From the NCBI GenBank assembly GCA_002479075.1, contig DLLG01000004.1:501081-565080 (forward strand): DNA of 64,000 bases, given 5' to 3'. Positions 43,552 through 52,649 of the stretch are shown here, piece after piece. The notes under the pieces are model-generated. The model was not told the DNA's origin, ran no database searches, and was given only the letters and a program-made list of their open reading frames with translations. Numbering within the stretch: position 1 is the stretch's first letter; each line of letters opens with the position of its first letter. This DNA comes from Clostridiales bacterium UBA7568. GTDB taxonomy: Bacteria > Bacillota > Clostridia > Oscillospirales > CAG-272. Made by a program: the position numbers and the translations under genes.

Positions 43552-44586
43552 ATGCTTTATGTTATTTTTGCGATCCTGCTTTTCGGAGCGCTGATCTTTA
43601 TTCACGAGCTCGGGCACTATATTTTCGCCCGTATTTTCGGCGTGACGGTTTATGAATTCGCAATCGGTATGGGGCCGAAGCTGTTTTCCGTCAAATCGAA
43701 GAAGACCGGAATAGCGTATTCGCTCCGTCTTTTGCCGATCGGAGGCTTTGTCAGTATGGCGGGGGAGGACGAGGAGACGGATGACCCGAATTCAATCGGC
43801 AAAAAGCCGCTCTGGCAGAGAATAATCATAACGGCAGCGGGGTCGCTTTCAAATATACTTCTCGGAATAATCGTGATGGGAGTCATTGTCCTTTCGACCT
43901 CGCAGCTGTATTCGACGACCGTCGCCGGCTTTGCCGAAAAGGGCGCGGTATCAAATAATTACGGGCTCCGCGAGGGCGACAGAATAATCGCCATAGGACC
44001 GAGAAGTGTTCACGTGCCTTATGATCTTTCGTACGCGATAAGCCGCTACGGAGGGGAGCCTGTCGATGTCAAAATCATCCGCGACGGCGAAAAAATAACG
44101 CTTGAAAACGTCCATTTTCCGACGTATACCGAATCGGGAATAACGCTTGGTCAGAGGGATTTTTATCTTGAAAAAGCGGGGAAGACCTTCGGCAACGTCA
44201 TAAAGCACACATTTTACGAATCCGGCGTTGCGGTACGAATGGTTTATGATTCGCTTTACGACCTTATAACGGGCAAATACGGCTTTAAGGATATGTCGGG
44301 TCCCGTCGGCGTGACGAAGGTGCTTGCAGATGCGGCGCAGACAAAGAATTATGGCTATATCGCATCGCTTTTTGTTGTGCTTGCGATGAACCTCGGCATT
44401 GTAAACCTGCTTCCTCTGCCCGCACTTGACGGCGGAAGAGTGTTCTTTATGCTTGTTGAGCTTGTGACGAGAAAGAAGATCAATCCGAAAACAGAGGGAC
44501 TTATCCATTTTATCGGCATAATTCTTCTGCTGATACTGATGTTTGCGGTGACCTGCAAGGACATAATTTATCTGGTGAAAAAGTAA
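43552..44586 (+). CDS. rseP: site-2 RIP metalloprotease RseP
   Basis: This is a membrane-embedded zinc protease that cleaves membrane-spanning substrates such as anti-sigma factors. The HELGH motif gives zinc ligands His18 and His22 with catalytic Glu19, in the first membrane helix. The third ligand is in NLLPLPALDGGR. A PDZ domain lies between (SNNYGLREGDRIIAIGPRSV). It has 344 residues, with four helices. The ispG start codon directly abuts its stop. Confidence 0.94.
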   Translation: MLYVIFAILLFGALIFIHELGHYIFARIFGVTVYEFAIGMGPKLFSVKSKKTGIAYSLRLLPIGGFVSMAGEDEETDDPNSIGKKPLWQRIIITAAGSLSNILLGIIVMGVIVLSTSQLYSTTVAGFAEKGAVSNNYGLREGDRIIAIGPRSVHVPYDLSYAISRYGGEPVDVKIIRDGEKITLENVHFPTYTESGITLGQRDFYLEKAGKTFGNVIKHTFYESGVAVRMVYDSLYDLITGKYGFKDMSGPVGVTKVLADAAQTKNYGYIASLFVVLAMNLGIVNLLPLPALDGGRVFFMLVELVTRKKINPKTEGLIHFIGIILLLILMFAVTCKDIIYLVKK

Positions 44587-45675
44587 ATGGATTACGAAAG
44601 CATAAGAAGAAAAACGAGAGCGGTCAGAATCGGCAATGTGACAATCGGCTCGGGACATCCGATAGCGGTGCAGTCGATGCTCAATACCGATACGGCGGAC
44701 GCGGAAGCCTGTATAGCGCAGGCGAGGAGGCTGGAAGAAGCGGGCTGCGATATTATTCGCCTGACCGTTCCGTCCGCAGAATACGCCGAAACCATATATA
44801 AAATAAAAAATGCGGGGATAAAAGCCCCGCTTGTTGCAGATATCCATTTTGATTACAGAGCTGCGCTCGCGGCGGTCTCCGCAGGGGCGGACAAAATAAG
44901 AATAAATCCGGGAAACATCGGCTCGGAGGAAAAGGTCAAGGCTGTTGCAGACGAATGCCGACTGCACGGTGTGCCGATTAGAATCGGCGTAAACGGAGGG
45001 TCGCTTGAAAAGCATATCCTCGCAAAATACGGCGCTCCGACGGCGGATGCGCTCTGCGAGAGTGCGCTTTATCACGCTTCGCTTCTGCGAAAATTCGATT
45101 TTGACGATATTGTCATATCGATTAAGTCAAGCTCGCCCGTAACAATGGCGAGGGCGACGGAAAAGCTTGCCGCTGTCTGCGATTATCCGCTTCACATAGG
45201 CGTTACTGAGGCGGGAGAGGGCGATGACGCCCTGATAAAGTCTGCGGCGGGAATAGGCGCGCTGATCGCAAACGGTATAGGCGACACCGTCCGCGTTTCG
45301 CTGACGGATGATCCCGTAAAGGAGATCGGCGCGGCAAGGAAGATACTGCGCGCGCTCGGCGTTTCCGGAGGCGGGTATATAGAGGTTGTGTCGTGCCCGA
45401 CGTGCGGTAGGACGAAGATTGACCTTATTCCCATATGCAAGGCTCTCAAAAAGGAATTTGAGGGTATGGATGCGGGGAAAAAGCATATAAAGGTTGCGGT
45501 TATGGGCTGCGTTGTAAACGGTCCCGGAGAGGCGGCGGAAGCCGATATCGGAATTGCAGGCGGCGACGGTTGCGCTATGCTCATTTCCCGCGGAAAAGTT
45601 GTCGGCAAAATAGATGAAAAAGATATTATCGGCACGCTCAGAGGAGAGGTCCTGCGGCTGATAACGGAAGGATAA
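44587..45675 (+). CDS. ispG: (E)-4-hydroxy-3-methylbut-2-enyl-diphosphate synthase
   Basis: IspG reduces the cyclodiphosphate MEcPP to HMBPP in the MEP pathway with a [4Fe-4S] cluster. The N-terminal TIM barrel contains AVQSMLNTDTADAEA and PLVADIHFDYRAALAA. The cluster cysteines are in VVSCPTCGRT and in AVMGCVVNGPGEAAEAD. The length of 362 is normal for the two-domain bacterial type. It is coupled to rseP and precedes polC by 6 bases. Confidence 0.96.
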   Translation: MDYESIRRKTRAVRIGNVTIGSGHPIAVQSMLNTDTADAEACIAQARRLEEAGCDIIRLTVPSAEYAETIYKIKNAGIKAPLVADIHFDYRAALAAVSAGADKIRINPGNIGSEEKVKAVADECRLHGVPIRIGVNGGSLEKHILAKYGAPTADALCESALYHASLLRKFDFDDIVISIKSSSPVTMARATEKLAAVCDYPLHIGVTEAGEGDDALIKSAAGIGALIANGIGDTVRVSLTDDPVKEIGAARKILRALGVSGGGYIEVVSCPTCGRTKIDLIPICKALKKEFEGMDAGKKHIKVAVMGCVVNGPGEAAEADIGIAGGDGCAMLISRGKVVGKIDEKDIIGTLRGEVLRLITEG

Positions 45676-45681
45676 GGAACT

Positions 45682-48600
45682 GTGGAAAAAACACTTTTGC
45701 AGCGATTCGATAAATATAATCCGGACGAGCGTTTCCGCAAGGTTATGACGGACGGAATCGTTATGTCAACAAGAGTCAGCGTCGAAGACAAGACGGTGCA
45801 GGTTGATGTGCGTTTTCCGTACATAGTGCCGAAAAGGGAGACGCTTTATCCGCTCGAAGCGGCAATAAAAAGAGCATATGAGCTGAAAAACGCCGTCATA
45901 TTTCCGAAATATGCGGCGGAGCTTTTTGACGGGGATTATGTGCCGCAGGTAATGGCGGAGGCGTGCAGAAGAAAATTTATAACGGAGCTTTTTCTTCGCA
46001 GGAGCAAGCAAAGGCTTGAGGACGGAAGGCTGATAATCGAAACGCTTTACGGCGACGGCGGGCTTGCGCTTATGGAGGAAACGGGAACGGAGAAAAATAT
46101 ATCCGCAATCATATCCGAGGAGTTCGGAATAAATGTTCCCGTCGAGATAAGAGCGTATGCCGGCAGGGACGAGCAATATGAAAAATACATAAACGACGAC
46201 GCTTACGGCAGAATTTCGAGATATTACGAGGAAACGGCGAAGAAAGTCGAGATTCAGAAGAAGGTTGCGACATCGACAGGGACATACCGCGAGGTCGAGA
46301 CGGACGAGGATGGGTATATCCGCGCCGGATTTGCCGTTTTTGACGTAAGCGATCCGCAGCAGGTATCCGGAAAGCCGATAGAGATCGGAGATTTTACGGC
46401 TATCGGCGCCTGTACCGAGCCTAAAAAGAACATTGCCCTGATAGGCGAGGTTGCGTGCATAGTTGTAAACGAGACGCGCAGGGGAAACAAAAACGTTACC
46501 TTCTCGCTGACGGATTTCGAAGGCTCGGTCTCTGTAAAATGTATGGGCAAGACAGCCGCGGAATATGCCGCTCTTTCAAACGGAACAAGCGTTATTATGG
46601 AGGGCGAGCTTAAATACGATGATTACGACAGGGATCACGAGCTGACGTTCTATCCCTCGTCGGCTATGAAGATAAAGCGTGTGCTCAGGCAGGACAAGTA
46701 TGAGGGGCAGAAGAGGGTTGAGCTTCATCTGCATACGAATATGTCTATGATGGATGCGACTATGGCTCCCTCGCTCGCCGTCGCAACGGCGCACAGATGG
46801 GGCCACGCCGCTGTCGCTATAACGGATCACGGAAATGTTCAGGGCTTTCCGGACGCTATGAAAATGTCCGAAAAGCTCGGAATGAAGGTCATATACGGAA
46901 TGGAGGGGTACCTCGTTGACGACGCCGCAAGAGCGATATTCGGCGAGGACGACACGAGCTTTGAAGACGAATTCGTCGTTTTCGATATAGAAACGACGGG
47001 TCTTTCCGCTATGACCTGCAAAATCACGGAGATCGGCGCGGTGCTTGTCCGCAAGGGTGAAGTGCTGAAGGTTTTTTCAACGTTTGTCAACCCCGAAGGG
47101 CACATTCCGGAGGAAATAACCGAATTGACGGGAATTACGGACGATATGGTTTCGGACGCACCGTCGCAGGGCGACGCCGTCAAGGCTTTTATAGAATTTG
47201 TCGGCGGACGGACGGTCGTTGCGCACAACGCAAACTTTGATATGGGATTTATCCGTCGTGCGGCGGAAAATGCGGGAATACCCTTCAACCCGCCGTATCT
47301 TGACACGCTCTCAATGTCCAGATTTCTCAATCCCGAGCTGAAAAATCACAAGCTGGACACCCTCGTTGATTTTTATCGCCTCGGAGATTTCAATCATCAC
47401 CGCGCCTGCGACGATGCGGAGGTGACGGCGAATATCTTCTGCAAGATGACGGAAAAGCTTGCAGGGGAGAGCATATATACGGTAAAACAGATGTCGGAGT
47501 CGATGGCGGAGAGGACGGACCCGCATAAGCTCCGCCCTTATCACATAATACTTCTCGTCAAAAATCCGACTGGACTGAAAAATCTTTATAAGATCGTTTC
47601 AAACGGTTATCTCAAATATTATTATCGTCACCCCAGAATTCCGAAAACGGAGCTTGCCGATCTGCGCGAGGGGATTATCCTCGGCTCTGCCTGCATTGAG
47701 GGCGAGCTTGCTTCTGCCGTTCTGGACGGCAAAACCTGGGACGAGCTTCTTTCCATTGCGGAATTCTATGATTATCTTGAAATTCAGCCGATATGCAACA
47801 ACGAATTTCTGATTGGGTCAAAGGGCGTGACGCGCGAAACGCTGATTGAAATAAACAAAACGATAGTCAGGATAGGCGAGGCGCTCGGAAAGCCTGTTGT
47901 CGCAACTTGTGACGCGCACTATCTTGAAGATTATGACGGCATAAGCCGCAACGTTCTTCTCCGCGGGATGGGTATGAAGGACGGCGACAGAGATAGCCAC
48001 CTCTTCTTCCGCACGACGGACGAAATGCTTGAAGAGTTTTCGTACCTCGGCGAGGAGAAGGCGAAGGAAGTCGTAATCGAGAATACAAACAAAATAGCAG
48101 ATCTCATCGGCACGGATATCCGTCCGTTCCCGAACGGCACATATACGCCGAAAATGGAGGGCGCGGAGGAGGAACTGATTGACATTTGCTATACGACGGC
48201 AAAGGGACTTTACGGCGACCCGCTTCCGGATATAGTCGAAAAGAGACTGAAAAAGGAGCTTGATTCGATCATCAGTCACGGTTTTGCCGTGCTCTATATG
48301 ATAGCGAGAAAGCTCGTCAAATACAGCGAAAGTCAGGGGTATCTCGTCGGTTCGAGAGGCTCCGTCGGCTCGTCATTCGTCGCGTCTATGGCGGGTATTT
48401 CGGAGGTCAACCCTCTGCCCCCGCATTACGTCTGCCCGAAATGCAAACATTCCGACTTTTCAAACGAAGAAGGAGCAGGCTCCGGCTTTGACCTCCCGCC
48501 GAAAAACTGCCCCGTCTGCGGTACAAAATACAATTCGGACGGGCACGACATCCCGTTTGAAACGTTCCTCGGCTTCTTTGGCGATAAGTCGCCCGATATA

Positions 48601-50157
48601 GACCTTAACTTCTCGGGAGAGGTGCAGGGCAAGGTACATAAATACACGGAAGAGCTCTTCGGCAAGGAAAACGTTTTCCGCGCGGGAACGATCGGTACTC
48701 TCGCCGAAAAAACGGCGTACGGCTTTGTTGCGGGCTATTTTGACGACAAAGGGATAAAGATAAACAAGGCGGAGATAAACCGTATTGTTTCAAAATGCGT
48801 CGGCGTAAAGCGCACGACGGGTCAGCACCCCGGAGGTATCGTTGTTGTGCCGAAGGAATATGAAATCTATGATTTCTGCCCCGTTCAGCACCCCGCCGAT
48901 GACGCCTCGTCCGATATAATCACAACACATTTCACCTTCAACGATATGCACGACCTGCTCCTCAAGCTCGACGAGCTGGGTCACGATATTCCGACAAAAT
49001 ACAAGTATATTGAGATGTTCTCGCACACGAGCGTTCTGGATGTTCCCGTCGGCGATCCGGAGGTTTATAAGCTGTTCAACTCGACAGAACCTCTCGGAAT
49101 AAAGCCGGAGGATATTATGGGAATTCAGGTCGGCACGCTCGGAATTCCCGAAAACGGCACGGACTTTGTTATCCCCGTGCTTGTCGAAGCGAAGCCGAAG
49201 ACCTTCGCCGATTTGCTTCAGATTATGGGACTTACGCACGGAACGGACGTTTGGTCCGGAAATGCGCAGGTGCTCATCAAGAACGGAATATGCGAGCTGA
49301 AATCCGTTGTCGGAACGAGAGACAGCATTATGCTCCGCCTTATTCAGTACGGGCTGGACAACAAGGACGCATTTGACATTATGGAAAAGGTCCGTAAAAA
49401 CAAGAAGGGCGATCCGCTCCCCGACTGGATGCTTGACAGGATGCACGAACACAATGTTGACGAATGGTATATAGAAAGCCTTAAAAAGATAAAATATATG
49501 TTCCCGAAGGCACACGCCGCGGCGTACGTTCTTTCGGCGATACGTATTGCCTGGTATAAGGTTCATATGCCGCTTGAATTCTATTGCGCATACTTTTCCG
49601 CCGCGCCGGACGGCTTTGACGGCGAGCTTGCCGTAAAGAGCAAAAAGACGATAGAAGCCGTTTTGAGAGACCTGAAGGAAAAGGGCAACGAGCAATCGCA
49701 GAAGGAAGCGGCGACGTATTCCGCAATGCAGCTCGCGCTTGAATTTGTTGCGAGAGGCTTCAAGTTCCTTCCGGTTGATCTTTACAAGTCCGATGCGAGA
49801 CTGTTTTTGCCCGAAAACGGGTCCATACGACTTCCGTTCTCTTCGCTCTCCGGCGTCGGAGTTGCGGCGGCGCAGAACATTGTTGACGCAAGGGAAGCGG
49901 GCGGAGAGTTCCTTTCCGTTGAGGAATTGAAGCAAAGAGCGTCTGTTTCGAAATCCGTCGTTGAGATATTGGAAAAGAACGGCGTGCTCAAAAATCTTTC
50001 GGAAACGAACCAGATAACATTCGGCTTCGGGGATGAAGATTTCCGCGGAGCGGGAGACGTTTCTCCCGGTCGGGCAGCAAAAGCGGATTCCTCAAAAAAA
50101 TCCGCCGCAAAGCCGGAGGATGACGAGGAAACGGCAAGCCAGCTCACGTTTTTCTGA
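45682..50157 (+). CDS. polC: DNA polymerase III alpha subunit PolC type
   Basis: PolC is the Gram-positive leading-strand replicase with an internal proofreading exonuclease. In order it has an N-terminal domain, an OB-fold, a PHP region (RVELHLHTNMSMMDATM), an inserted DEDDh exonuclease (FVVFDIETTGLSAMT through AHNANFDMGFIRRAA), and the polymerase core. The core contains VGSRGSVGSSFVASM, a zinc-finger-like YVCPKCKH with NCPVCGTKYN, and DKSPDIDLNFSG. The protein has 1491 residues. The start is GTG at 45682. Cys-rich and PHP residues are intact. The last gene of the pyrH operon. Confidence 0.97.
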   Translation: MEKTLLQRFDKYNPDERFRKVMTDGIVMSTRVSVEDKTVQVDVRFPYIVPKRETLYPLEAAIKRAYELKNAVIFPKYAAELFDGDYVPQVMAEACRRKFITELFLRRSKQRLEDGRLIIETLYGDGGLALMEETGTEKNISAIISEEFGINVPVEIRAYAGRDEQYEKYINDDAYGRISRYYEETAKKVEIQKKVATSTGTYREVETDEDGYIRAGFAVFDVSDPQQVSGKPIEIGDFTAIGACTEPKKNIALIGEVACIVVNETRRGNKNVTFSLTDFEGSVSVKCMGKTAAEYAALSNGTSVIMEGELKYDDYDRDHELTFYPSSAMKIKRVLRQDKYEGQKRVELHLHTNMSMMDATMAPSLAVATAHRWGHAAVAITDHGNVQGFPDAMKMSEKLGMKVIYGMEGYLVDDAARAIFGEDDTSFEDEFVVFDIETTGLSAMTCKITEIGAVLVRKGEVLKVFSTFVNPEGHIPEEITELTGITDDMVSDAPSQGDAVKAFIEFVGGRTVVAHNANFDMGFIRRAAENAGIPFNPPYLDTLSMSRFLNPELKNHKLDTLVDFYRLGDFNHHRACDDAEVTANIFCKMTEKLAGESIYTVKQMSESMAERTDPHKLRPYHIILLVKNPTGLKNLYKIVSNGYLKYYYRHPRIPKTELADLREGIILGSACIEGELASAVLDGKTWDELLSIAEFYDYLEIQPICNNEFLIGSKGVTRETLIEINKTIVRIGEALGKPVVATCDAHYLEDYDGISRNVLLRGMGMKDGDRDSHLFFRTTDEMLEEFSYLGEEKAKEVVIENTNKIADLIGTDIRPFPNGTYTPKMEGAEEELIDICYTTAKGLYGDPLPDIVEKRLKKELDSIISHGFAVLYMIARKLVKYSESQGYLVGSRGSVGSSFVASMAGISEVNPLPPHYVCPKCKHSDFSNEEGAGSGFDLPPKNCPVCGTKYNSDGHDIPFETFLGFFGDKSPDIDLNFSGEVQGKVHKYTEELFGKENVFRAGTIGTLAEKTAYGFVAGYFDDKGIKINKAEINRIVSKCVGVKRTTGQHPGGIVVVPKEYEIYDFCPVQHPADDASSDIITTHFTFNDMHDLLLKLDELGHDIPTKYKYIEMFSHTSVLDVPVGDPEVYKLFNSTEPLGIKPEDIMGIQVGTLGIPENGTDFVIPVLVEAKPKTFADLLQIMGLTHGTDVWSGNAQVLIKNGICELKSVVGTRDSIMLRLIQYGLDNKDAFDIMEKVRKNKKGDPLPDWMLDRMHEHNVDEWYIESLKKIKYMFPKAHAAAYVLSAIRIAWYKVHMPLEFYCAYFSAAPDGFDGELAVKSKKTIEAVLRDLKEKGNEQSQKEAATYSAMQLALEFVARGFKFLPVDLYKSDARLFLPENGSIRLPFSSLSGVGVAAAQNIVDAREAGGEFLSVEELKQRASVSKSVVEILEKNGVLKNLSETNQITFGFGDEDFRGAGDVSPGRAAKADSSKKSAAKPEDDEETASQLTFF

Positions 50158-50217
50158 TATAATCGCCGCAAAATGCGAAAAAATGAGGAAAAATACACAT
50201 TTTTATTGCAAAAAGTA

Positions 50218-50246
50218 TTGCAAGCTCTGTATTTTATTGCTATAAT
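50218..50246 (+). promoter_or_regulatory. promoter of hup-rqcP-yabP operon
   Basis: TTGCAA at 50218-50223 and a perfect TATAAT at 50241-50246 are 17 bases apart, 63 bases before hup. Confidence 0.85.
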
Positions 50247-50308
50247 AAATAAAGTCAGAACAATCGTCCGTAGGGACAGGAAAATAAAAAATTGAAAGGG
50301 ATTTTATT

Positions 50309-50584
50309 ATGAACAAATCACAGCTTATTGACGTAGTTGCAAAGAACGCAGGACTTAAAAAGAAGGATGCGGAAGCTGCTGTTGCCGCTTTTGTAGACGC
50401 TGTTGCAGATGCTCTTGTTGCAGGAGAAAAGGTTCAGGTATCCGGTCTCGGAACGTTTGAAGTAAAAACAAAGGAAGCAAGAACGGGCAGAAATCCTAAG
50501 ACGCAGGAAGTTATCAATATTCCCGCTTCAAAGCGCCCCGCTTTCACAGCAGGCAAGGCTCTCAAGGAAGCTCTCAACAAGTAA
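50309..50584 (+). CDS. hup: HU family DNA-binding protein
   Basis: HU is a small dimeric nucleoid protein that bends DNA. The 91-residue sequence begins MNKSQLIDVVAKNAGLKKKD and contains VQVSGLGTFEVK, with the DNA-contacting arm ARTGRNPKTQEVINIPASKR. It has a GAAAGG site. A terminator-like hairpin after it suggests that hup is more abundant than the genes downstream. Confidence 0.97.
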   Translation: MNKSQLIDVVAKNAGLKKKDAEAAVAAFVDAVADALVAGEKVQVSGLGTFEVKTKEARTGRNPKTQEVINIPASKRPAFTAGKALKEALNK

Positions 50585-50595
50585 TTTCAGCTTTT

Positions 50596-50625
50596 CAATG
50601 CCGCCGCAAGGCGGCTTTGAATTTT
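50596..50625 (+). terminator. weak terminator or attenuator after hup
   Basis: GCCGCC and GGCGGC (50600-50615) close a GCAA tetraloop, extended by CAA/TTG beyond a mismatch, followed by AATTTTTAAGG. The next ribosome site starts in the T-run, so it probably only partly stops transcription. Confidence 0.75.
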
Positions 50626-50639
50626 TAAGGAGGAATTTT

Positions 50640-50885
50640 ATGCGACTGGACAAATATCTCAAGGTTGCAAGAATAATCAAGCGCAGGACCGTTGCAAACA
50701 ACGCCTGCGACGCAGAGCACGTCAAGGTCAACGGAAAAGACGCAAAGGCTTCATATCAGGTGAAAATCGGAGATGTGATCGAGCTTGCGATGGGAGACAG
50801 GACGGTCAAGGTTCGCGTTACGGACGTGCGCGAGTACACAAAAAAGGATGAAGCGGCGACGCTTTATGAGCTCATAACCGAATAA
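50640..50885 (+). CDS. rqcP: RNA-binding S4 domain protein RqcP (YabO)
   Basis: This is an 81-residue stand-alone S4 domain, with MRLDKYLKVARIIKRRTVAN and VNGKDAKASYQVKIGD. In B. subtilis the ortholog RqcP (YabO) helps RqcH add alanine tails to stalled nascent chains on 50S subunits. The start at 50640 follows an AAGGAGG site. It heads the conserved yabO-yabP-yabQ-divIC order. Confidence 0.9.
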   Translation: MRLDKYLKVARIIKRRTVANNACDAEHVKVNGKDAKASYQVKIGDVIELAMGDRTVKVRVTDVREYTKKDEAATLYELITE

Positions 50886-50942
50886 AACTGCGCCCTGCGG
50901 CATATTCATTTATAAAAACAACCACCATTCGGAGGTCAATTT

Positions 50943-51212
50943 ATGAATGAAGTAACAGGGAAATCATCGCTTGCGCTGAAGGACCGCGCAGAGCTTACTA
51001 TGGACGGGATCGGCGATGTTATCAGCTTTGACGAGACAGAGATATATCTTCAGACCGGAAGCGGCAAGCTGCTTATAGAGGGTGCCGGACTGCATATAAC
51101 AACGCTTGACGTTGCATCCGGAAAAATGAAGGTCGAGGGACTTGTCACCGCGCTTACATACAACGATCGTGACAATTCCAAAAAGGGCGGGCTTTTCTCC
51201 CGCGGAAAATGA
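50943..51212 (+). CDS. yabP: sporulation protein YabP
   Basis: This 89-residue protein has the YabP/YqfC fold: ALKDRAELTMDGIGDVISFD, YLQTGSGKLLIEGAGLHI and then VEGLVTALTYND. In B. subtilis YabP is needed in the mother cell for spore cortex formation. It overlaps yabQ by ATGA. Its presence supports a spore-forming host or one recently descended from spore formers. Confidence 0.9.
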   Translation: MNEVTGKSSLALKDRAELTMDGIGDVISFDETEIYLQTGSGKLLIEGAGLHITTLDVASGKMKVEGLVTALTYNDRDNSKKGGLFSRGK

Positions 51213-51805
51213 ACGACTTTTTCTATGACTCTGCCATAAATGTATTTTCATTCGTCTGCCTCGGAGCCGTCCTCGGAGCTGTTTACGACGTTTTCCGCGT
51301 CCTTCGTCTTTCGAGAAAGGGCGGAGGAAACCTTTCGGGCGGGATATACGATAAGCTGAAGCCGAAAAAAGGCATAATGACTGTCAGAGCGCCGAAATTT
51401 CTGAAGCTGACAGACGGAACGCTGACGTTTATTGAGGATATTATTTTCTGGATTATAGTTTTTCTGGCGGAAGAAATTTATATTTATTATATAAATGCAG
51501 GCGAGCCGAGGGTTGACTTTTTTCTTTTGTCCGTGCTTGGCTTTGTGCTTTACAGGGTAAGCCTTGGCAGGCTTGTGATTTTTCTTTCGGAGCAGATCAT
51601 TTTTTTCGCAAGATGCTTGCTTTCGAGATTGGTATACGTTATAATATATCCTGTAAGGATGCTATGGAAATTCATTTCAAAAATCGTTTCAAAGGCTTGG
51701 GGTGCCTCGAGAAAGGCGGCTCTGGGTGCGGAGAGAAGGGCTTATACAAGGCGGGAGAAAAAGCGCCTGCTTGACCTTTCCGCAAAAGGATTCAAAGAAA
51801 ATTAA
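51209..51805 (+). CDS. yabQ: spore cortex biosynthesis protein YabQ
   Basis: YabQ is a membrane protein needed for spore cortex synthesis. The first 35 residues (SVFSFVCLGAVLGAVYDVFR-like) form a helix and a conserved Tyr-Asp-Val-Phe-Arg-turn. Further helices lie near residues 73-95 and 103-125. The C-terminal third is strongly basic. At 198 residues it is at the upper end of the family. It is coupled to yabP upstream and precedes divIC by 11 bases. Confidence 0.85.
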   Translation: MNDFFYDSAINVFSFVCLGAVLGAVYDVFRVLRLSRKGGGNLSGGIYDKLKPKKGIMTVRAPKFLKLTDGTLTFIEDIIFWIIVFLAEEIYIYYINAGEPRVDFFLLSVLGFVLYRVSLGRLVIFLSEQIIFFARCLLSRLVYVIIYPVRMLWKFISKIVSKAWGASRKAALGAERRAYTRREKKRLLDLSAKGFKEN

Positions 51806-51816
51806 CGGAGAAAAAT

Positions 51817-52092
51817 ATGAAACAAAAGCTCAATCTTTTTGTCAAAGTCGCGCTTGTGATATTTGTCGTGTTTTCCGTGATAACCGTTATGACGTTGCGC
51901 TCAAAGCTGGATGACCTGAGCAAGCAGAAAACGGAGCTTGAGGCGGAAGTCGAAAAATATGCCGAGGAGGTTGAAAAAATGAGATACGACCTCTCGCTTC
52001 CTGCCGAAGAATATATCGAAAAATACGCAAGGGAAGTGCTCGGTTATCACAAAAGCGGGGAGATAGTTTTCAGAAACGAGGGCGACAACTGA
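51817..52092 (+). CDS. divIC: septum formation initiator DivIC/FtsB-like
   Basis: This 91-residue bitopic protein has a membrane helix near 7-27 and a coiled coil (KLDDLSKQKTELEAEVEKYAEEVEKM). The short C-terminal region EYIEKYAREVLGYHKSGEIVF is the conserved FtsB/DivIC tail. It is part of the divisome, interacting with FtsL and DivIB. It follows yabQ, as in Bacillus, and closes the operon. Confidence 0.9.
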   Translation: MKQKLNLFVKVALVIFVVFSVITVMTLRSKLDDLSKQKTELEAEVEKYAEEVEKMRYDLSLPAEEYIEKYAREVLGYHKSGEIVFRNEGDN

Positions 52093-52120
52093 TCCTTTGC
52101 CGCCGCGCAAAGCAAACTGC

Positions 52121-52149
52121 TTGACAAATTCCTGCTTTTGGCTTATAAT
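52121..52149 (+). promoter_or_regulatory. promoter for the 98-residue gene
   Basis: TTGACA at 52121-52126 and TATAAT at 52144-52149 are perfect matches 17 bases apart. Confidence 0.9.
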
Positions 52150-52181
52150 ATATACAATAAAAATTGAAAGGTCTGATAAAA

Positions 52182-52478
52182 ATGAGCGAAAATAAAGCGC
52201 CGCTGGACGGAAAATATCTTATGTATAAGGGAAAGCCCCTTGTCAGAGAGAAGAATGTAATAGTTTATGGCGATATGAAGGATAAATTTTATCTTTTCCT
52301 TATGATATTGACAGAGAAAAAACTCGATGACGGCAAAACCGTTCCCGATTCAATCCTCATTCAGGTACTTGATACGGACGGGAAGATCGTAAAGCAGGGG
52401 CAGAAAAACGGGCTTTACGACGCTATGGACATAGGAACGATATGGCTTGAAAGAGCTATTGCGGATTCGAAAAAGTAA
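52182..52478 (+). CDS. small soluble protein of unknown function
   Basis: I do not recognise this 98-residue protein. It has no signal peptide or membrane helix. Beta-rich stretches are visible: YLMYKGKPLVREKNVIVYGD, then FYLFLMILTEKKLDDG and ILIQVLDTDGKIVKQG. The ATG at 52182 has a GAAAGG site and its own consensus promoter, so it is likely a real, expressed monocistronic gene. It ends at a strong terminator. Confidence 0.7.
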   Translation: MSENKAPLDGKYLMYKGKPLVREKNVIVYGDMKDKFYLFLMILTEKKLDDGKTVPDSILIQVLDTDGKIVKQGQKNGLYDAMDIGTIWLERAIADSKK

Positions 52479-52498
52479 TAATCAAAGCTATTTTGGGA

Positions 52499-52536
52499 GC
52501 GGCAGAAGGCAAAAGCCTTCCGCCGCTTTTCGTTTT
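52499..52536 (+). terminator. intrinsic terminator after the 98-residue gene
   Basis: GCGGCAGAAGGC (52499-52510) pairs with GCCTTCCGCCGC (52515-52526) around AAAA, with one mismatch, followed by TTTTCGTTTTT. Confidence 0.92.
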
Positions 52537-52592
52537 TCCTGCGTATAACGGGTATATGCAGGACCGTCGCGAAAATAAATTTCCTGAAAACA

Positions 52593-52621
52593 TTGCGTTT
52601 TTTCCTGATATATGGTATACT
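52593..52621 (+). promoter_or_regulatory. promoter of brnQ
   Basis: TTGCGT at 52593-52598 and TATACT at 52616-52621 are 17 bases apart, 28 bases before the start codon. Confidence 0.75.
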
Positions 52622-52649
52622 GGACAAAATACATATCAGAGGACACAAA

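Noticed and set aside
43951..45075. 374-codon minus-strand open frame over rseP and ispG
   Set aside because: Both sense-strand genes show full family motifs. The antisense frame is a GC-codon shadow.
48790..49935. 381-codon minus-strand open frame over polC
   Set aside because: It is within conserved PolC core sequence and lacks a start signal.
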